Source of the DNA: Channallabes apus
Taxonomy: Eukaryota > Chordata > Actinopteri > Siluriformes > Clariidae
NCBI GenBank assembly: GCA_030522415.1
Contig: CM060104.1
Coordinates: 10,427,501-10,491,500, forward strand
Direction: 5' to 3'
DNA: 64,000 nt
Notes under the pieces: generated by a model
Database searches by the model: none
The model's input: only the letters and a program-made list of their open reading frames with translations
Told to the model about the DNA's origin: nothing
Shown here: piece by piece, positions 1 through 11,925 of the stretch
How the letters are laid out: every line of letters begins with the position of its first letter
Position numbering within the stretch: position 1 is the first letter of the stretch
Program-made: the position numbers and the translations under genes

Positions 1-440
1 GAGGGTATTGTAGCACCTAATACTATTGAGCAGAGTAGTATTACAAGCTGTATTATGTTCACTATTTGGACTACCACATGGTCTTTGTAACAGCATTTGT
101 GTACTACAGTTGTATGGAATGTTTGTTCAATAGGCTACAGATACCAGTTTAAATATTACATCAACTGTTACTTATCTAAAATGCAAATTTGTAAATTAAG
201 CTCTGTGACCAAGCACACTCTGGGACATGTCTCGGATGGTTTGCATGAATAACCACTGTCCCCTAACAAATGACAGTTAACTGGCACATATCAGTATTCA
301 GTATCCTGGAATCACATGTTGAGCCCAGCCATTTTGCAACAATGTCTAAAATCTTGTAATCTGCACTGAAATTATGGGAGAAAAAATATAAATAAATTGT
401 GATTTTACTTATACTTTACTTACTTTTAAGAAATAAAAGG
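1..440. other. Unassigned flank
   Basis: AT-rich sequence with no convincing reading frame or repeat boundary. It may contain the 5' part of the retroviral LTR that ends at 744, because no clear LTR start could be fixed. Confidence 0.3.
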
Positions 441-744
441 TACCCCATTTGGAAATAATCAGAGGTATGCGTGCGAAGCTGGACAGGCCTGAGAATATGC
501 TTGCACAAGAAATTCGATATATACGTTGAGGCCCCCAAGAACGGAGAGGCCTAACAAGGCCCAGATGTTTAGAATGACATCATTGCATATAGAATGTACC
601 CCATTGTCTAGGGTGGCTATATAATGGGGAGAATGCGAGAGATCGGTGTGACTCTGGCAGCCTCGCCCGGCCGGGATTGCATGATAAATAAAGGTCATTA
701 TCTTCTGAAACCAAAGCCTGATTCTTCAATTAATTTCCACGACA
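441..744 (+). repeat. Endogenous retrovirus 5' LTR (3' part; start uncertain)
   Basis: Promoter-like layout directly upstream of retroviral gag. TATATAA lies at 618-624, an AATAAA polyadenylation signal at 687-692, and the LTR would end with GACA at 744. Three bases further on, a TGG-starting stretch from 748 (TGGCGCTGCGGGC) fits a tRNA primer-binding site. The left edge is a guess because no second LTR copy is present in the window. The end and the signals are better supported than the start. Confidence 0.5.
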
Positions 745-1195
745 TCTTGGCGCTGCGGGCAAGGGAGGAGAAGGGGCAAAGTTGTGGCTGATCACCGTGG
801 GCATCCTGGGCGAGCAGCACAAACAGGTGGCCACCTAAAAAAGATAAGCAACTTTTGCTTATATACTTAGTTTGTGTTGTTTGCTGGGAAACCCCATGGT
901 GGTAAGGACACCTGATAAAGACCTCTCCAACTCAAGTTTTGAATGGGCTTTGTTTTCAGAAAAGAATGCATGCATCAAACTGTTGTACTGATAGTAAATT
1001 GATAAAATAAGCATTGCATTGGTCTGTTGTGTTGTCAAGTGGGCATTGATTGATGGCAGCAATAACAGACGGTATGAGGAAGCGCATTTGAGTGTCTATT
1101 TGTGTTGCTAAGTGGGCTTTTGATAGATAGCAGGACAGAAAAAAGGTAGATAATCTCGATATTAATTTGTACTCATTGTCAAGTGGGCCTTGATT
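745..1195 (+). other. ERV leader region
   Basis: Sits between the LTR/primer-binding site and the first gag-like frame. It contains no intact reading frame. It is probably the retroviral leader plus eroded N-terminal gag, inferred from position only. Confidence 0.35.
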
Positions 1196-2052
1196 GGATG
1201 GCATGAGTGGAAAACAAATTAATGAGGAGAAGGATCTGTCATTTAACATGGGCAGTTGGAGACAGGGAAGGAACACTGGCAAACTTAGACACCTAGCTCC
1301 ACAATTCCCAATTTTAATAAAGGTGCATGGAGACAATATGTACCATGGGCAACTCAAGATCTCGAGGGACTTGTCAACCGCCTGCCGAGCATCCAGGAAG
1401 GTGCTAGTAAATGGATAAGATGTCTGGAGGAAGAAACATCTGGCAAACTTTTGTCGGTGGGAGACATTAAAGCTTTATTGGCAAGGATTGTGGGGGTAGG
1501 AAAATTGGAAGAAGTCCTCCATTCTTCCGACCTGAGTGAGGCCGTGGATACATACCATATGGATGGAACTGTTTTTGATGCTTATCATCCATCTGTGTGG
1601 CATGCCTTGAATACAGAGTATCCAACAAGGGTCGACCCAAAAGCATTAAAAGGTGAACAGTTAGAAGAAAAAGAGAATCCAACACTGTACATTCAGAAGC
1701 AGTTAAAGAAATGGAAGCAAGGGACTGAAAGTGATCCTGAGGGAGATGCACTATTGTCTACGCTGTTCAGACAAACCATAGTAAATGCTATGCCTCAACC
1801 AGTGAAAAGTAAACTGGAAGATGTGGTCGGCTTAACTTCACAGAACTCTGTGTGATTTAGATCACGTCTCACATGTTGTTGAACAGTATAGAAAAAATGA
1901 GCAGAAGTTGAAAGCCCAAGAAAAAGAGCTGCAAAGGAAACTGGCTCAATTACAGCTTGAAGAACTAACAAAGAAAAACAAGAAAAAAAGTCCAAGCTAC
2001 ACTAAGAACGGAGGAAGCAGAGCAAATGTCCGTGAGGGCCCCAAGGAGAGGT
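1196..2052 (+). pseudogene. gag: ERV gag remnant (capsid region)
   Basis: Broken retroviral Gag. The best frame is open from roughly 1340 to the TGA at 1853-1855 and resembles gammaretrovirus-type capsid: a PWATQDLE-like entry, then a Lys/Glu-rich C-terminal segment (about 1630-1850). After a frameshift near 1850 a Lys/Glu/Gln-rich, coiled-coil-like tail continues to a stop at about 2055. No nucleocapsid zinc knuckle, protease or reverse transcriptase follows. The frame abuts the integrase remnant directly, so an internal deletion has removed the end of gag and most of pol. Non-functional. Confidence 0.75.
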
Positions 2053-2053
2053 T

Positions 2054-3055
2054 GTGAGAAAAATCAAGCAACAAGGGTATTGGTCTCCATATCTGCATGC
2101 TATGGTTGATGAGTTCCTAGCTTCATGTGAGATATGTGCTAAACATAACGTCAGAAAGGGAACAGCGACACCTATTGGCCATATACCGGTACCAGAAGGA
2201 CCGTTTAAGCATTTGGTTATGGATTATGTGGACATGATAAAGTATGCTCGAGGCAAAAGATATATGCTTGTAATAATTGACAGATTTAGTAGATGGGTAG
2301 AAGCAATACCATCTGCAGATGAAGGGTCAGGAACAGTTATCAAATTCCTCACAAGGGAAGTGATACCTAGGTTTGGAATTCCGTCAGAAATCAGTTCAGA
2401 CAATGGATCGGCGTTCATTCAGAAAACTGTAAAGCAAGTACTACAACAGTTAAGAATAAAGCAAAGATTTGGGTGTGTCCATCATCCACAGTCCCAGGGT
2501 ATAGTAGAGAGAATAAACGGCACCCTCAAAGCCAAGCTTAAGATTTGTGCTGTACAAAACTTTACTGGGTTGATGCTTTACCGCTTGCACTGAGCTATCA
2601 AATGCAAACTAACAAATACTCACTTAACCCCACATGAAATGCTTACGGGTCGACCCATGCCTGTGCCATTCTGTAGAGGGCCATATGAAGGGCCTGCGCT
2701 AGAACAATTACAACTGGAACTTGGATCATATATGAAGAAAGTAACTGCCATACATAAAGCAATCTTTGTCCAGGAAAAGAGCAAGGAGACGGAGGAAGAG
2801 AAAGACGCTCCGTGTCCCATCACTGCAGGAGACCAGATCTATCTGTGAGTGTTCAGGAGAAAGTGGCATGAGCCCAGGAGAGAGGGGCCTTACAAAGTTG
2901 TAGCAGACACTCCTACAGCAGTTCAAGTGGAAGGCAAAACCACCTGGTATCATTTAAACCATTGCACAAGAGTCCCTAAAGTAAGGGGACAGGTGCAGAA
3001 GAAGAGGACCCACCCACCGACAGTGAAAACCTACAAGGTCTTGAAATCTGTGTGA
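2054..3055 (+). pseudogene. pol: ERV integrase remnant
   Basis: C-terminal pol. The first frame (2054-2593) has the end of the zinc-binding domain (CEICAKHN), then the catalytic core with Asp in MDYVD, Asp in SSDNGS and Glu in VERING, the D,D-E triad of retroviral integrases. The C-terminal domain follows in shifted frames (2639-2848, 2849-3055). It includes a GPYKVV...PTAVQV segment like the SH3-like tail of gammaretroviral integrases. Frameshifts lie near 2590-2635 and a TGA at 2846-2848 breaks the frame. Protease, reverse transcriptase and RNase H are deleted. Confidence 0.85.
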
Positions 3056-3082
3056 AAGGGGTGGAGGAAATAAAGCAGAAAA

Positions 3083-3643
3083 ATGGGGAAGATAAATTGG
3101 ATAGCATACCTAATGATCATTATTTTACAGGTGTTAAATCAAGCCGTGGTCAGGTCACCTCTACACAGCTCCAATCAGACTTCCCAAGAATTAAGTTTAC
3201 AGCAATTGACTAGGCCTAATGATATAACAACAATATCCCCCAATGTACAAAACTTAATTGAAAGATTTAACCCATCCAAACAACGTAGACATACTAAGAA
3301 TAAGAGTAATGGTACAGTAAAAGATAATGATTTAGATTCTTTGTGGAACACAGCTAGACATGAGTGGTACCTATGGGCAGCATTTACAGCAAATGAGGTG
3401 GGTATGGATAACTGTCTATGTTCCAAATCACCCTTAAATAAAGTAACTGGCGGATTTGGAACTAATGACTATCAAAAATGTGCTGACTTCAATAGAAACT
3501 TTTGTCATTTAACTGATATATTTAGGCCATATTGCGCTGCTGAATGTTTGTCATTTTTAGGAAACTCCAAGTATACCACCTATTTTGAGAGACCACATTT
3601 GGGTGATTGGTGTGGGCATTGGGATATGAATAAAAACATTTAA
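3083..3643 (+). pseudogene. env: ERV env remnant, N-terminal part
   Basis: Frame of 186 codons just downstream of the integrase, at the position of env. It starts with a hydrophobic leader (about residues 5-20) and continues with a Cys-containing ectodomain. The frame stops at 3641-3643, and an L2 LINE begins about 20 bp later. A similar open env-like frame resumes at about 7600 after the LINE, so env was split by insertion. Envelope function is inferred from order and composition; no fusion peptide or transmembrane subunit is visible here. Non-functional as it stands. Confidence 0.6.
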
Positions 3644-3659
3644 AGTACAACCAGGAAAA

Positions 3660-4548
3660 GTGGAGACTGCGTGTCCACTACCATCAAGTTTGCTGACAAC
3701 ACCGTCGTGGTCGGACTGATCACCAACAATGATGAGTCGGACTACCTAGAGGAGATTGTTCCTCTGGCACCAGTTCTCCAGATTTCCAATCTCCTCCTAA
3801 ACGTCAGCAAGACAAAGGAGTTGATAGTGGACTTTTGTACAAAGCAGGAGAGGAACTACCAGATCACCGTCATCAACAGGAGCCCAGTGGAGAGAGTGGA
3901 CAGCTTCAGATACCTCGGTGTTCACATCACTCAGGACCTGTCATGGTCCAGTCACATCAACACCGTGGTGAAAAAGGCCCGGCAGCGTCTGTACCACCTC
4001 AGACGCTTGAGATTTTAGACTGCCCTCCAAGGTGCACAGGAACTTCTACTCCTGCACCATGGAGAGCATTCTGACAGGAAACATCACGACCTGGTTCGGG
4101 AACAGCACCATGCAGGACAGACGAGCTCTACAGAGGGTGGTTCGATCAGCTGAGCGCATCATCCGCACTGAGCTCCCTGACCTGCACTCGATCTACAGGA
4201 AGCGGTGCTGGACCAAGGCCAGGAAGATCGTGAAGGACCTCAGTCACCCCAGTATTGGACTGTTCTCTTTGTTGCGGTCTGGGAAGCGATTCCACTCCCT
4301 GAAAGCAAACACAGAAAGACTGAGGAGCAGATTCTTCCCGCAGGCGATAAGGTCTCTCAATCATCACTACACCACACAGGACTAATGACATCTTTTTAAG
4401 GTCACAACATTGACTAGACAATCATGGGCACACTCATACACACTTGCACTAAATATTTATACATCTGGACAATTGCACATGTCACTTTCATTAGTCACCT
4501 TTCATGCATATTTGCACAACCATTGTCACTTTAAATTTTATATATATA
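3660..4548 (+). pseudogene. L2-type LINE, reverse transcriptase C-terminal part (5'-truncated)
   Basis: Frame 3671-4018 begins inside the reverse transcriptase at KFADNTVVVGL, matching the FADD active-site block of fish L2/CR1-group LINEs with the second Asp changed to Asn. It continues through NLLLNVSKTKE and the FRYLGVHI block. After a frameshift near 4020 the C-terminal region follows (4032-4385; IESILTGNITTWFGN-like, SGKRFHSLKA, FFPQAIRSLN). The 3' UTR starts at 4386 and is interrupted at 4549 by the T1 DNA transposon. The element lies inside the retroviral env. It is inactive because of truncation, frameshift and catalytic change. Confidence 0.85.
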
Positions 4549-7363
4549 CAGTGGGAGCCACGCCAAATAGCCGCTACCGTGTGGCTGACGTGTGAATGGC
4601 GTGTGAATGCCCTTTGCATGCCGTAATCCCCCCCCCCCCTCCCTTTTCTGCCAGAAAGGCGTGTCAAGATTTCACAGTAAACACGCCCATTCAAGCCCTA
4701 TTTATTCATTGACCTGGTGCCACCACTAGATGGCGCTTCGTTCTCAAGAACACGTTAAAACAAGCCAGCTGCGCTGAGTTGCAATCACGTGATTTTAACA
4801 ACCCGCCTCCACCCCCGCCGAACTGACGCTGCCAAACTACAGAGATGAAGATGGCGGCTTAACGGACTATTCGTGGTAAGTGATGTTTTATTTTATAAAA
4901 TGTGTTTGGGGTAGTTTACAGTTTATTTCCCAGTTTAGTTTTTTATTGGCCATTTTAAATATCACTGGCAGCACCAGATGTGACTTTAGATAACTTAATG
5001 TTCTGTTTACCAAGTCTGGAGTTAATATTACAGCTTACTGTCAGTGTCACAAACTCACAATGTCACTCCACTTTAACTCAAAAACATGCTCAAGCTTCAA
5101 AAATACTACTAATGTCCCTATTACAAGAGCTGCACTACCCGATGAAGAGTGTTTGTGTTCTCTGTAAATACTGAGAGAATCTCACCGCGTGTTGTCTGGA
5201 TAAATTCAGCGGTTATTCATTCTTTGGTTAAGAGTTAATCTGCAGGTTATTTCTGTGACTGTAATATAATGTGATGCAGTTGATGAGGGACACAGACTGA
5301 GGGTAGCTGTACAGGAGCTAGTAACACTCATAACCGGGTTTATTTTATACACTTTGTCCGGGACTTTCCGCGGTAGCGCCAGCGCTTAGTTAAAGAGCTG
5401 AATAAAAACACTGAAGTGTTTATCTGTTAAGGAGGAGGAGGGGGGAGGTGTGTGTGTGTGTGTGTGTGTGTGAGGGGAGGTGTGTGTGTGAGGGGCTTCA
5501 GTAAGTTATAGTTTGGCCTCAGAGATGAATTAATGCTCATATACGAGTGTTATATCGCTTAACTTATTTGTATGAGAAGCGCATTAAGTAAATTCTCGGT
5601 TAGTGTTAACCACTGACCGTCTGAATTAAATTAACACTGTTCACTGGTTAACATTAGCACAGGCAGTTTATTTAAATTCCAGAATTCCCAAAACAGTATT
5701 TTACACACTCTGTGGTAAATAGGTTTATTAATTTATATTATTTTTGTTATAACTATGTTCTGTAAAGTTTATTTATCTTTGTCTTCACTAAATTCTCCTG
5801 TTGTCTTTAAGCAGAGCTTCGCTGTGGAGGATTGGGGGGTCAGACGACTGACGGCTGGACTTTTGGAGCTACAGGACTGGAGGAGCCTGAACAAGCTTTT
5901 GAGGGAGCTGTAGGAGGGATAACGTCACAGTCCGACAGCTTTAGAATGATGTTTGGTCAGGTCTACTGTATATTCTGAACATAGAACTGCTAAATGTCTG
6001 ATACAGTACTATGGGGGAAACAAAGACTTCAACTGTTCCATGTTTAATAGTTTTGATATTTGAAAAAGTAATATTTTAATATAAAAGACCTATAGATAGA
6101 GACTTATAAGCAGCTGGTGTATCCGGGTAGTTTAATTAACTTTAAGCAAAAAGACAACATGTATTCATCTGTTTTATACAAATTACTGTTTTAACTTGGC
6201 TAGTTTTGGAAGAATAAATTGAATTGGTAAAGTCATGTTTGCGTGTTTTAATTTTGGGGGATTGTTTGGGTATTTAAAAAATGTTTAGTTGAACCAACAA
6301 CTTCAATGGGCAAAAAATTGGACACAACTTTGTTTTAAATAGTCAAATAGTTGGGCTGAAAATCATAATACTTATTGGTCATAGAAACAAATGAAAACAG
6401 TTAAACACTTGATTATATGTATTTTTGTTTGTGATTATGTGACCCATAATAATTTTTTCTCAGTATAAATAAATGTTTTGGGTTTTAAGAACTCCAAAAG
6501 AGCAACGACAAACTTAGGAGTGGAAGGTAAGAAACTCAATGGAGAATATGGAGTATGACATGTTGTTAATTGCTCTGTGTGTGTGTTTTTGGCGGGGGGA
6601 TGGGTGTGCGTGTTAAAGCCAACGGAGAAATTCAGGAGAGCGTGCGCGCGCTTATATACACACACCTCTCCATTCATCCATCATTGATTAAACCTATGAA
6701 CACGGCTGCTCAGCAGTTCTAAACACAAGCGCAGGGTCTGTTTTTTAGTATATTAGATCAGATTAATATTAGATAATAAATAATCAGAGTATATTAGATT
6801 AATATCAGTATATTAAATGGAACTAGGTAAAATACACCTTAATGTAAAATACTGTACATAGCCCGTGTTTTTATTCCGTACCTACAATGATCGGTATAGA
6901 CAAATTACAGACCGTGTCTTTAAGGATCATTTCAGGATGTCTTAAAAATATTTCACTAACTAGTTTTATTAATTCATTATTAAATAATAAATAGCATAAT
7001 CATCATGGGTTGTGTATTGAGTGATTTAACAAATCTGTTTTATTAATCGGTTTGTTGTTTTTTACCACGTCATCTATTTATGAAACTATGTTGACAATAC
7101 AAGAACTGTCTGTATATTAAAGATATGGTATTGGGTTTCCTGGGCACTGCAGTTAACTGTGCCAGTCAATGCTCCATCTGGCGGAATTATACGGCATTGC
7201 AACCATCTTTTTAGAAAGCGCATGGGGGCGTTTATGGGGCGGGGCATTGTTAACTTCGTCATCGCGGGGGATCACATTCCGTGCACGAAGCGTGCATTAA
7301 CCCTTCATGATCCTGCCATGAATCCATCATGCTCCAGCCGGATGTTTGACGTGGCTCCCACTG
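4549..7363. mobile_element. DNA transposon 'T1' copy 1 (2.8 kb, no transposase seen)
   Basis: Bounded by inverted termini CAGTGGGAGCCACG (4549-4562) and CGTGGCTCCCACTG (7350-7363), inside the 3' UTR of the L2 element. Both flanks are TATATA runs, so target-site duplication length cannot be decided. No transposase-like frame is present, so it is probably non-autonomous. Its right end (7130-7363) recurs at 26,565-26,799, and the internal block 6470-6990 recurs near 22,980, 23,755, 25,180 and 26,055. Internal features include a GATGGCGGC motif followed by GTAAGT (4850-4880), a TG microsatellite at about 5447-5472 and AATAAA at about 6213. The superfamily is undetermined. Confidence 0.75.
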
Positions 7364-7600
7364 TATATATTATACCTCCCCCCATATTTCTATATTTTGC
7401 AATATTTTTATTATGCCCTTATTTGTACAGTTTATTTTACTAGTTAAATTTTTTTCTTTATTTCCTTTTATTGATATTTATTTTACGTACACGCTTTTAT
7501 TTTCTTTTTTTTAAGGTCACTGGCGGTCGTGTAAGCATTTCACTGCATATTATACTGTGTATGTGACAAATAAAATTAGAATTTGATTTGAAATTCCCAA
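7364..7600 (+). mobile_element. L2-type LINE 3' end
   Basis: Resumes the L2 3' UTR after T1. It ends in a characteristic tail: AGCATTTCACTGCAT, then GTATGTGACAAATAAA (about 7537-7577), and short AT-rich repeats of the form GAATTTGATTTG. The same tail ends the minus-strand retroposon at 27.39 kb. Env-like sequence resumes immediately after it. Confidence 0.8.
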
Positions 7601-7789
7601 ATGGTATACCATTGATCATACCCAAGAATATGAGTGTGTTTATAAACCAGAAGGGACACTGGATTTAGGAAACTTTACTGGAATCTGTACCACCACCTGG
7701 TTTTTAGACAAAAAGACTGCTTGGGAATCCATAATACTTGTAAGAGAACCAGGCCTTCTAGCCCAAGGAGTAAAAAATGGAACACATAT
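7600..7789 (+). pseudogene. env: ERV env remnant, continuation after LINE insertion
   Basis: An uninterrupted frame of about 63 codons with Cys, Trp and N-glycosylation-like sites (NFT, NGT) and retroviral-envelope-like composition. It starts where the L2 tail stops. Its position and openness suggest it was contiguous with the env fragment ending at 3643. It is cut at 7790 by another LINE. No further env, and no 3' LTR, was found downstream. Confidence 0.5.
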
Positions 7790-9030
7790 TCAATTCAATT
7801 CAGTTTTATTTGTATAGCGCTTTTAACAATTGACATTGTCTCAAAACAGCTTTACACAATCAAAAGAATTATTTAAGTTTGTATGGAATGTGAATGTGTA
7901 TGAATCAAAATGTTCAGATATTCCCTGGCGAGCAAGCCCGAGGGCGACAGTGGCAAGGAAAAACTCCCTGAGACGGTAATAGGAAGAAACCTTGAGAGGA
8001 ACCAGACTCGACAGGGAACCCATCCTTATCTGGGTGAAACAGATAGCAGGAAATGATCTGCATTTATACAGTGTTAAGTGTTAGGTTCAGCTATAATAGT
8101 TGATGTCAATTGATGTTATAATACTTGATGTAAAATGGAGTCCAGTAGTTATTCGAGACTCAGATAGACTTGTAGAAAGTTCCAGTCCTGAACTATCGAA
8201 TTGTCAAGTCCTCAGAGAAACAGCTGACCACACCAGTCGAGGCCAGAACCATCTTCTAAGTATAGAGAATCATCCCCAGACACCAGACGCATCCTAAAGA
8301 GACACACGGGGCATCCATGCGATGAGACCTCCAACCAGAAACCGGGCACCAGGATGGATCAGACAGGTCCGGAGGGCAGAGGGAGTCTGGATCACTGGCA
8401 GGTCAGGAACCACATGTGTAGCTCGACAGAGAGAGAGAAAGAGTGACAGGGGGAGAGAGGAAAGAGAAAGAGGGGGAGGAAGAGAAGAGGAGGAGAGATT
8501 GCAATTAGGTATGGTCACAGTCACAATGTCTAATGTGAATGTATATTTACTGTAGAGTGCAAGCAGGGACTCCGGCAGGACTAACTATGACAGCATAACT
8601 AAAAGGGAGAGCCAGAAGGAAACACAAACATGAGGGCTCCCTGAGATGTAAAGCAAACAATCACCTCACCGTCAACAAACCTGAGTGATCAAATGAGACT
8701 GAGGAAGACAGCATCTAAACATACCAGTTCACCATAATACTCTACGTCCATGAGTCCCTCAGATCTGCTCCTTTACCTTATGGCAAATCTATTTATAAAA
8801 TGCTTGGTTAAATAAATAGGTTTTTAGCCTAGACTTAAACACTGAGACTGTGTCTGAGTCCCGAACACTATTTGGAAGACTATTCCATAATTTTGGGGCT
8901 TTGTAAGAAAAAGCTCTGCCCCCAGCTGTAGTTTTCATAATACGCGGTACTGATAAGCAGCCTGCATCCTTTGACCGAAGTAGGCGTGGCGGATCGTAAG
9001 ACACTAGCAGTTCGCTCAGATACAGATGTC
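7790..9030 (-). mobile_element. LINE 3' end, minus strand (5'-truncated)
   Basis: On the minus strand the coding end runs from about 9030 to the stop at 8789. It holds the C-terminal block common to many fish LINE polymerases: LLRSKDAG, FSYKAPKLWNSLP, VFKSRLKTYLF. A long 3' UTR follows to 7790, containing the common fish repeat block near 7930-8035, and ends in AATAAA plus GAATT tandem units (the ATTCAATTCAATTC run at 7790). The reverse transcriptase core is absent, so this is a typical 5'-truncated insertion. It interrupts the retroviral env remnant. Clade (L2-like or I-like) is not settled. Confidence 0.75.
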
Positions 9031-9150
9031 GCCATTAAAAACCTACGTTTCGAGAAAAGGGATCCCGTGACTTGCCGCGGCTTTGCGCGGCTGCGTGCGG
9101 GAAGCTGTGAACATGCCCTTCATTACCTGTAGGGGGCAGTCGTGTTTCAG

Positions 9151-9298
9151 TCTGAAGTATTGTGTGTTTACTGAAGCCGAAAATGTGTGCAAATTAAACT
9201 GCGCATGCGTGTTTGGAGTCGCTGTGTATCAGTCGGTTGGGAATCATCACGGAGGTTACAACACGGTGTGGCTGCAGCTGGAGTTTGTCGTGTTCGAG
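9151..9298 (+). other. Exon-like block, copy 1
   Basis: Preceded by TTTCAG (to 9150) and followed by GTAAGT (9299-9304), so bounded like an internal exon. About 150 bp are repeated at 9972-10139 with few differences; the second copy has an extra 20 bp or so in the middle. No long open frame spans it, so it would be untranslated. It is possibly a 5' exon of the gene remnant whose coding exon lies at 11,685. Confidence 0.4.
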
Positions 9299-9784
9299 GT
9301 AAGTTTAGCTTTCTTTTTTGGATGTGATTCTCGCTTTCATGACTCCCAATTAATGTTCATCTTAATCTCAGGACGTACAATTAGCAATTTCAGTTTTTAA
9401 TAGTGTGGAGATTCACAAAACACCGTTTTCGTGTAAAAACCTGAACCTACGGAGCCCCCATGGGTCCTGTGGTAAATAAATAAATAAATAAAATAATAAC
9501 GAACCGAGCGCGCGGATTAATACACCGAGATGTGTTTCTTACCCCCAACCCGAGTGAAAACGGCGTGTTCAGACAAAGCCATTTGTTCAGATGCCATTTC
9601 TGAACAAACTGAGTCGTGTGTGTTAAAGCATTAAATGGTAAAAGAGCACTAGCAATAAACGTTTTTTTTTCTGAAGCCGAACTTTATTAATGAGTTACGA
9701 GTAAAGAACCTGTACATATGTTCATACAGTATTGACAGCAGCTCTAATTTACTGCGGTAAAGCCAGCCGCGGTTCAGAAAAACA

Positions 9785-10888
9785 CGGTCAAGCCAGCCGC
9801 GATTGATTTTAGTGCGCGCGCATATTACAGCGATTACGGTAGTTTCATGAACAACACAGAGAGAATGCCCCATATCTGAAAAATGCTGCAGTAAAATAGT
9901 TTCATATGTGGTGTGTATATAGTATGGGACGTCCTGAATAAGAACTGATCATTGTTTTTTTTCTGTTTCAGTCTGAAGTATTGTGTGTCTACTGAAGCCG
10001 AAAATGTGTGCACATTAAACTGCGCATGCGTGTTTGGAGTCGCTGTGTGTGCCCGCGCTGTGTACAGTATCAGTCGGTTGGGAATCATCACGGATGTTAC
10101 AACACGGCGTGGCTGCAGCTGGAGTTTGTCGTGTTCGAGGTAAGTTTAGCTTTTACACTTATTAGAAATGGGGACTTTATACCCCTTTGAAATGTAATAA
10201 TGCCCCATATCTGAAAAATGCTGCAGTAAAATAGTTTCATATGTGGTGTGTATATAGTATGGGACGTCCTGAATAAGAACTGATCATTGTTTTTTTTCTA
10301 CTTTTTTTTTTATCATATAATGTGTGTACATTATATGGGATAAAAACTGACCATGGCGTTTTATACTTACTAGAATTTATTTTTTCATAGGTCTCTGAAG
10401 TGAAATAAAGGCATTTTATTTAACTTTTTTTCCCCATTGTGAACATTTGTTTATTTGACCTCTCTTCCAAAGCAGACGTTAATCCTCATTATAGAAAACA
10501 TTCATTGAAGAATAACTGCTACTTTTGAACAGTAAAACAAAATAAAAATCAATTCTGGTATTTAGAAAGACTAAATACATTATTTTGTCTGTTTTCTACG
10601 AATTCTGCTGTAACTTATCTACATAAAACAATTATTTGAATGGTGAATATTTAAGATAAATATTGTAACAGACAACCGTCAAAGTCACCAATAAATAACA
10701 CGGATATTAAAGCAGAAATGCAAATAAATAAGCAAGTAAAAATTGACGAGCATGTTGTATTATCTCTCAGTCCTGGGCGTCTAAATGAAAAGCGCTCTGA
10801 AAGCGCGTTGTCTCTGTGTCGGTCCTGAAACTACCGTAATCACTGTAATATGTGCGCACACTAAAATCAATCGCGGCTGGCTTGACCG
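9785..10888. repeat. Inverted repeat pair around exon-like copy 2
   Basis: About 63 bp at 9785-9847 recur in inverted orientation at 10,826-10,888 (shared core GCCAGCCGCGATTGATTTTA). A direct repeat of about 95 bp is also present at 9866-9961 and 10,201-10,298. The arms flank exon-like copy 2. This could be a transposon with imperfect termini or the scar of a local inverted duplication. No flanking target duplication was found. Confidence 0.5.
9972..10139 (+). other. Exon-like block, copy 2
   Basis: Duplicate of 9151-9298. It has the stronger signals of the two: a pyrimidine-rich tract with TTTCTGTTTCAG ending at 9971, and GAG|GTAAGT at 10,137-10,145. The pair looks like an exon duplication about 820 bp apart. 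Confidence 0.4.
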
Positions 10889-11684
10889 CAGTTCTAATTT
10901 GTCTAAATCGCATTGCAGACAATAAAAATAAGTCGAGTCATCTTAATCTTTCCACACATGATTCTTGCTTCTTACTTTGTCCTTAATCCCTCGCTGATCT
11001 ATCTTGTATTTTTCTAACGGTGTCAGAAACTTTGTGTTAGTAGCACTGCTTGACATGCTTGATGCCTTGCTCTTTTGTAATTTGCTTTGGATAAAGGCAA
11101 ACTTACAAAAGATGAAGAAATGCCTAAATGTAGTTGTACGAATAAAAGATTATGTAATGATACAATGTAAATATTTTCACAGAAACAAAGCGTAAAGATG
11201 AGACGTGAATCTGAAGAGGATCTCTTTGATGATTGCCTGGTAAAGCATTGTTTTCTTATTAATTATACAATTCATTAATACCTTGAATATAGTGTTTGTT
11301 GCATTGGACAGAAGCATATAAATGCAAATGAATATATAAATATGAGTAATTATTGAACGAATTTTCATGTTTGGACTAACCCTTTAAATACAAACTCAGC
11401 ATTCATCATAGGATTTCCTGACACTGTAAAGGTGCAGAGTAATCTATGGAGTGTAGCCATCTCATGCCATGTTTTACAATGTTTTAGTGATGCAAAATTA
11501 TTGCTAAAGCAATTTAACCCAAGTTTAACAATCTGAAGTATATGAAGTGATGGTCATTTTTTATTATCAATTATTTGTATTATTTTTTTTTCTCTGTGAA
11601 ATGAAGTCAGCACAGGTTGAAGCAATTCAGATTTTTTTTTTGTTTCTCAAAATAAATTATTTATTTTCTTGTACATTTTATGCA

Positions 11685-11925
11685 GGGGGACAGACGAAGT
11701 GATGCCAGTATGCACCTTCTTAAAATCCTTGTCGTCTGTGCTGTTGAAGGGGAAGGACCAGTTGGTGTATCCATAATCCTTGAAGGAGAGGAAATTTTGC
11801 AAGAATGTGGCAATAGCTCCGAGCACTGCGCTACACATTTGAGCTATTTTCAGAAAGTTCTTCTAGAACTTGATGGGATTAAGCTATCACCAAAAGTGCA
11901 AGCTTTAAAGATGAAGTTATCTTAA
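11685..11925 (+). pseudogene. Terminal coding exon remnant of a fish multicopy gene family
   Basis: Preceded by a pyrimidine-rich tract and TGCAG (to 11,684). Open for 80 codons to TAA at 11,923-11,925, with AATAAA at 12,320-12,325. The peptide contains LLKILVVCAVEGEGPVGVSI and ends FQKVLLELDG..LSPKVQALK. I recall this as the C-terminus of a multicopy fish protein group often labelled uncharacterised or SAMD3-like; that is memory, not a search. The segment normally between the two blocks appears deleted. With the upstream exon-like blocks this may be a decayed gene or a retained 3' exon. Confidence 0.45.
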
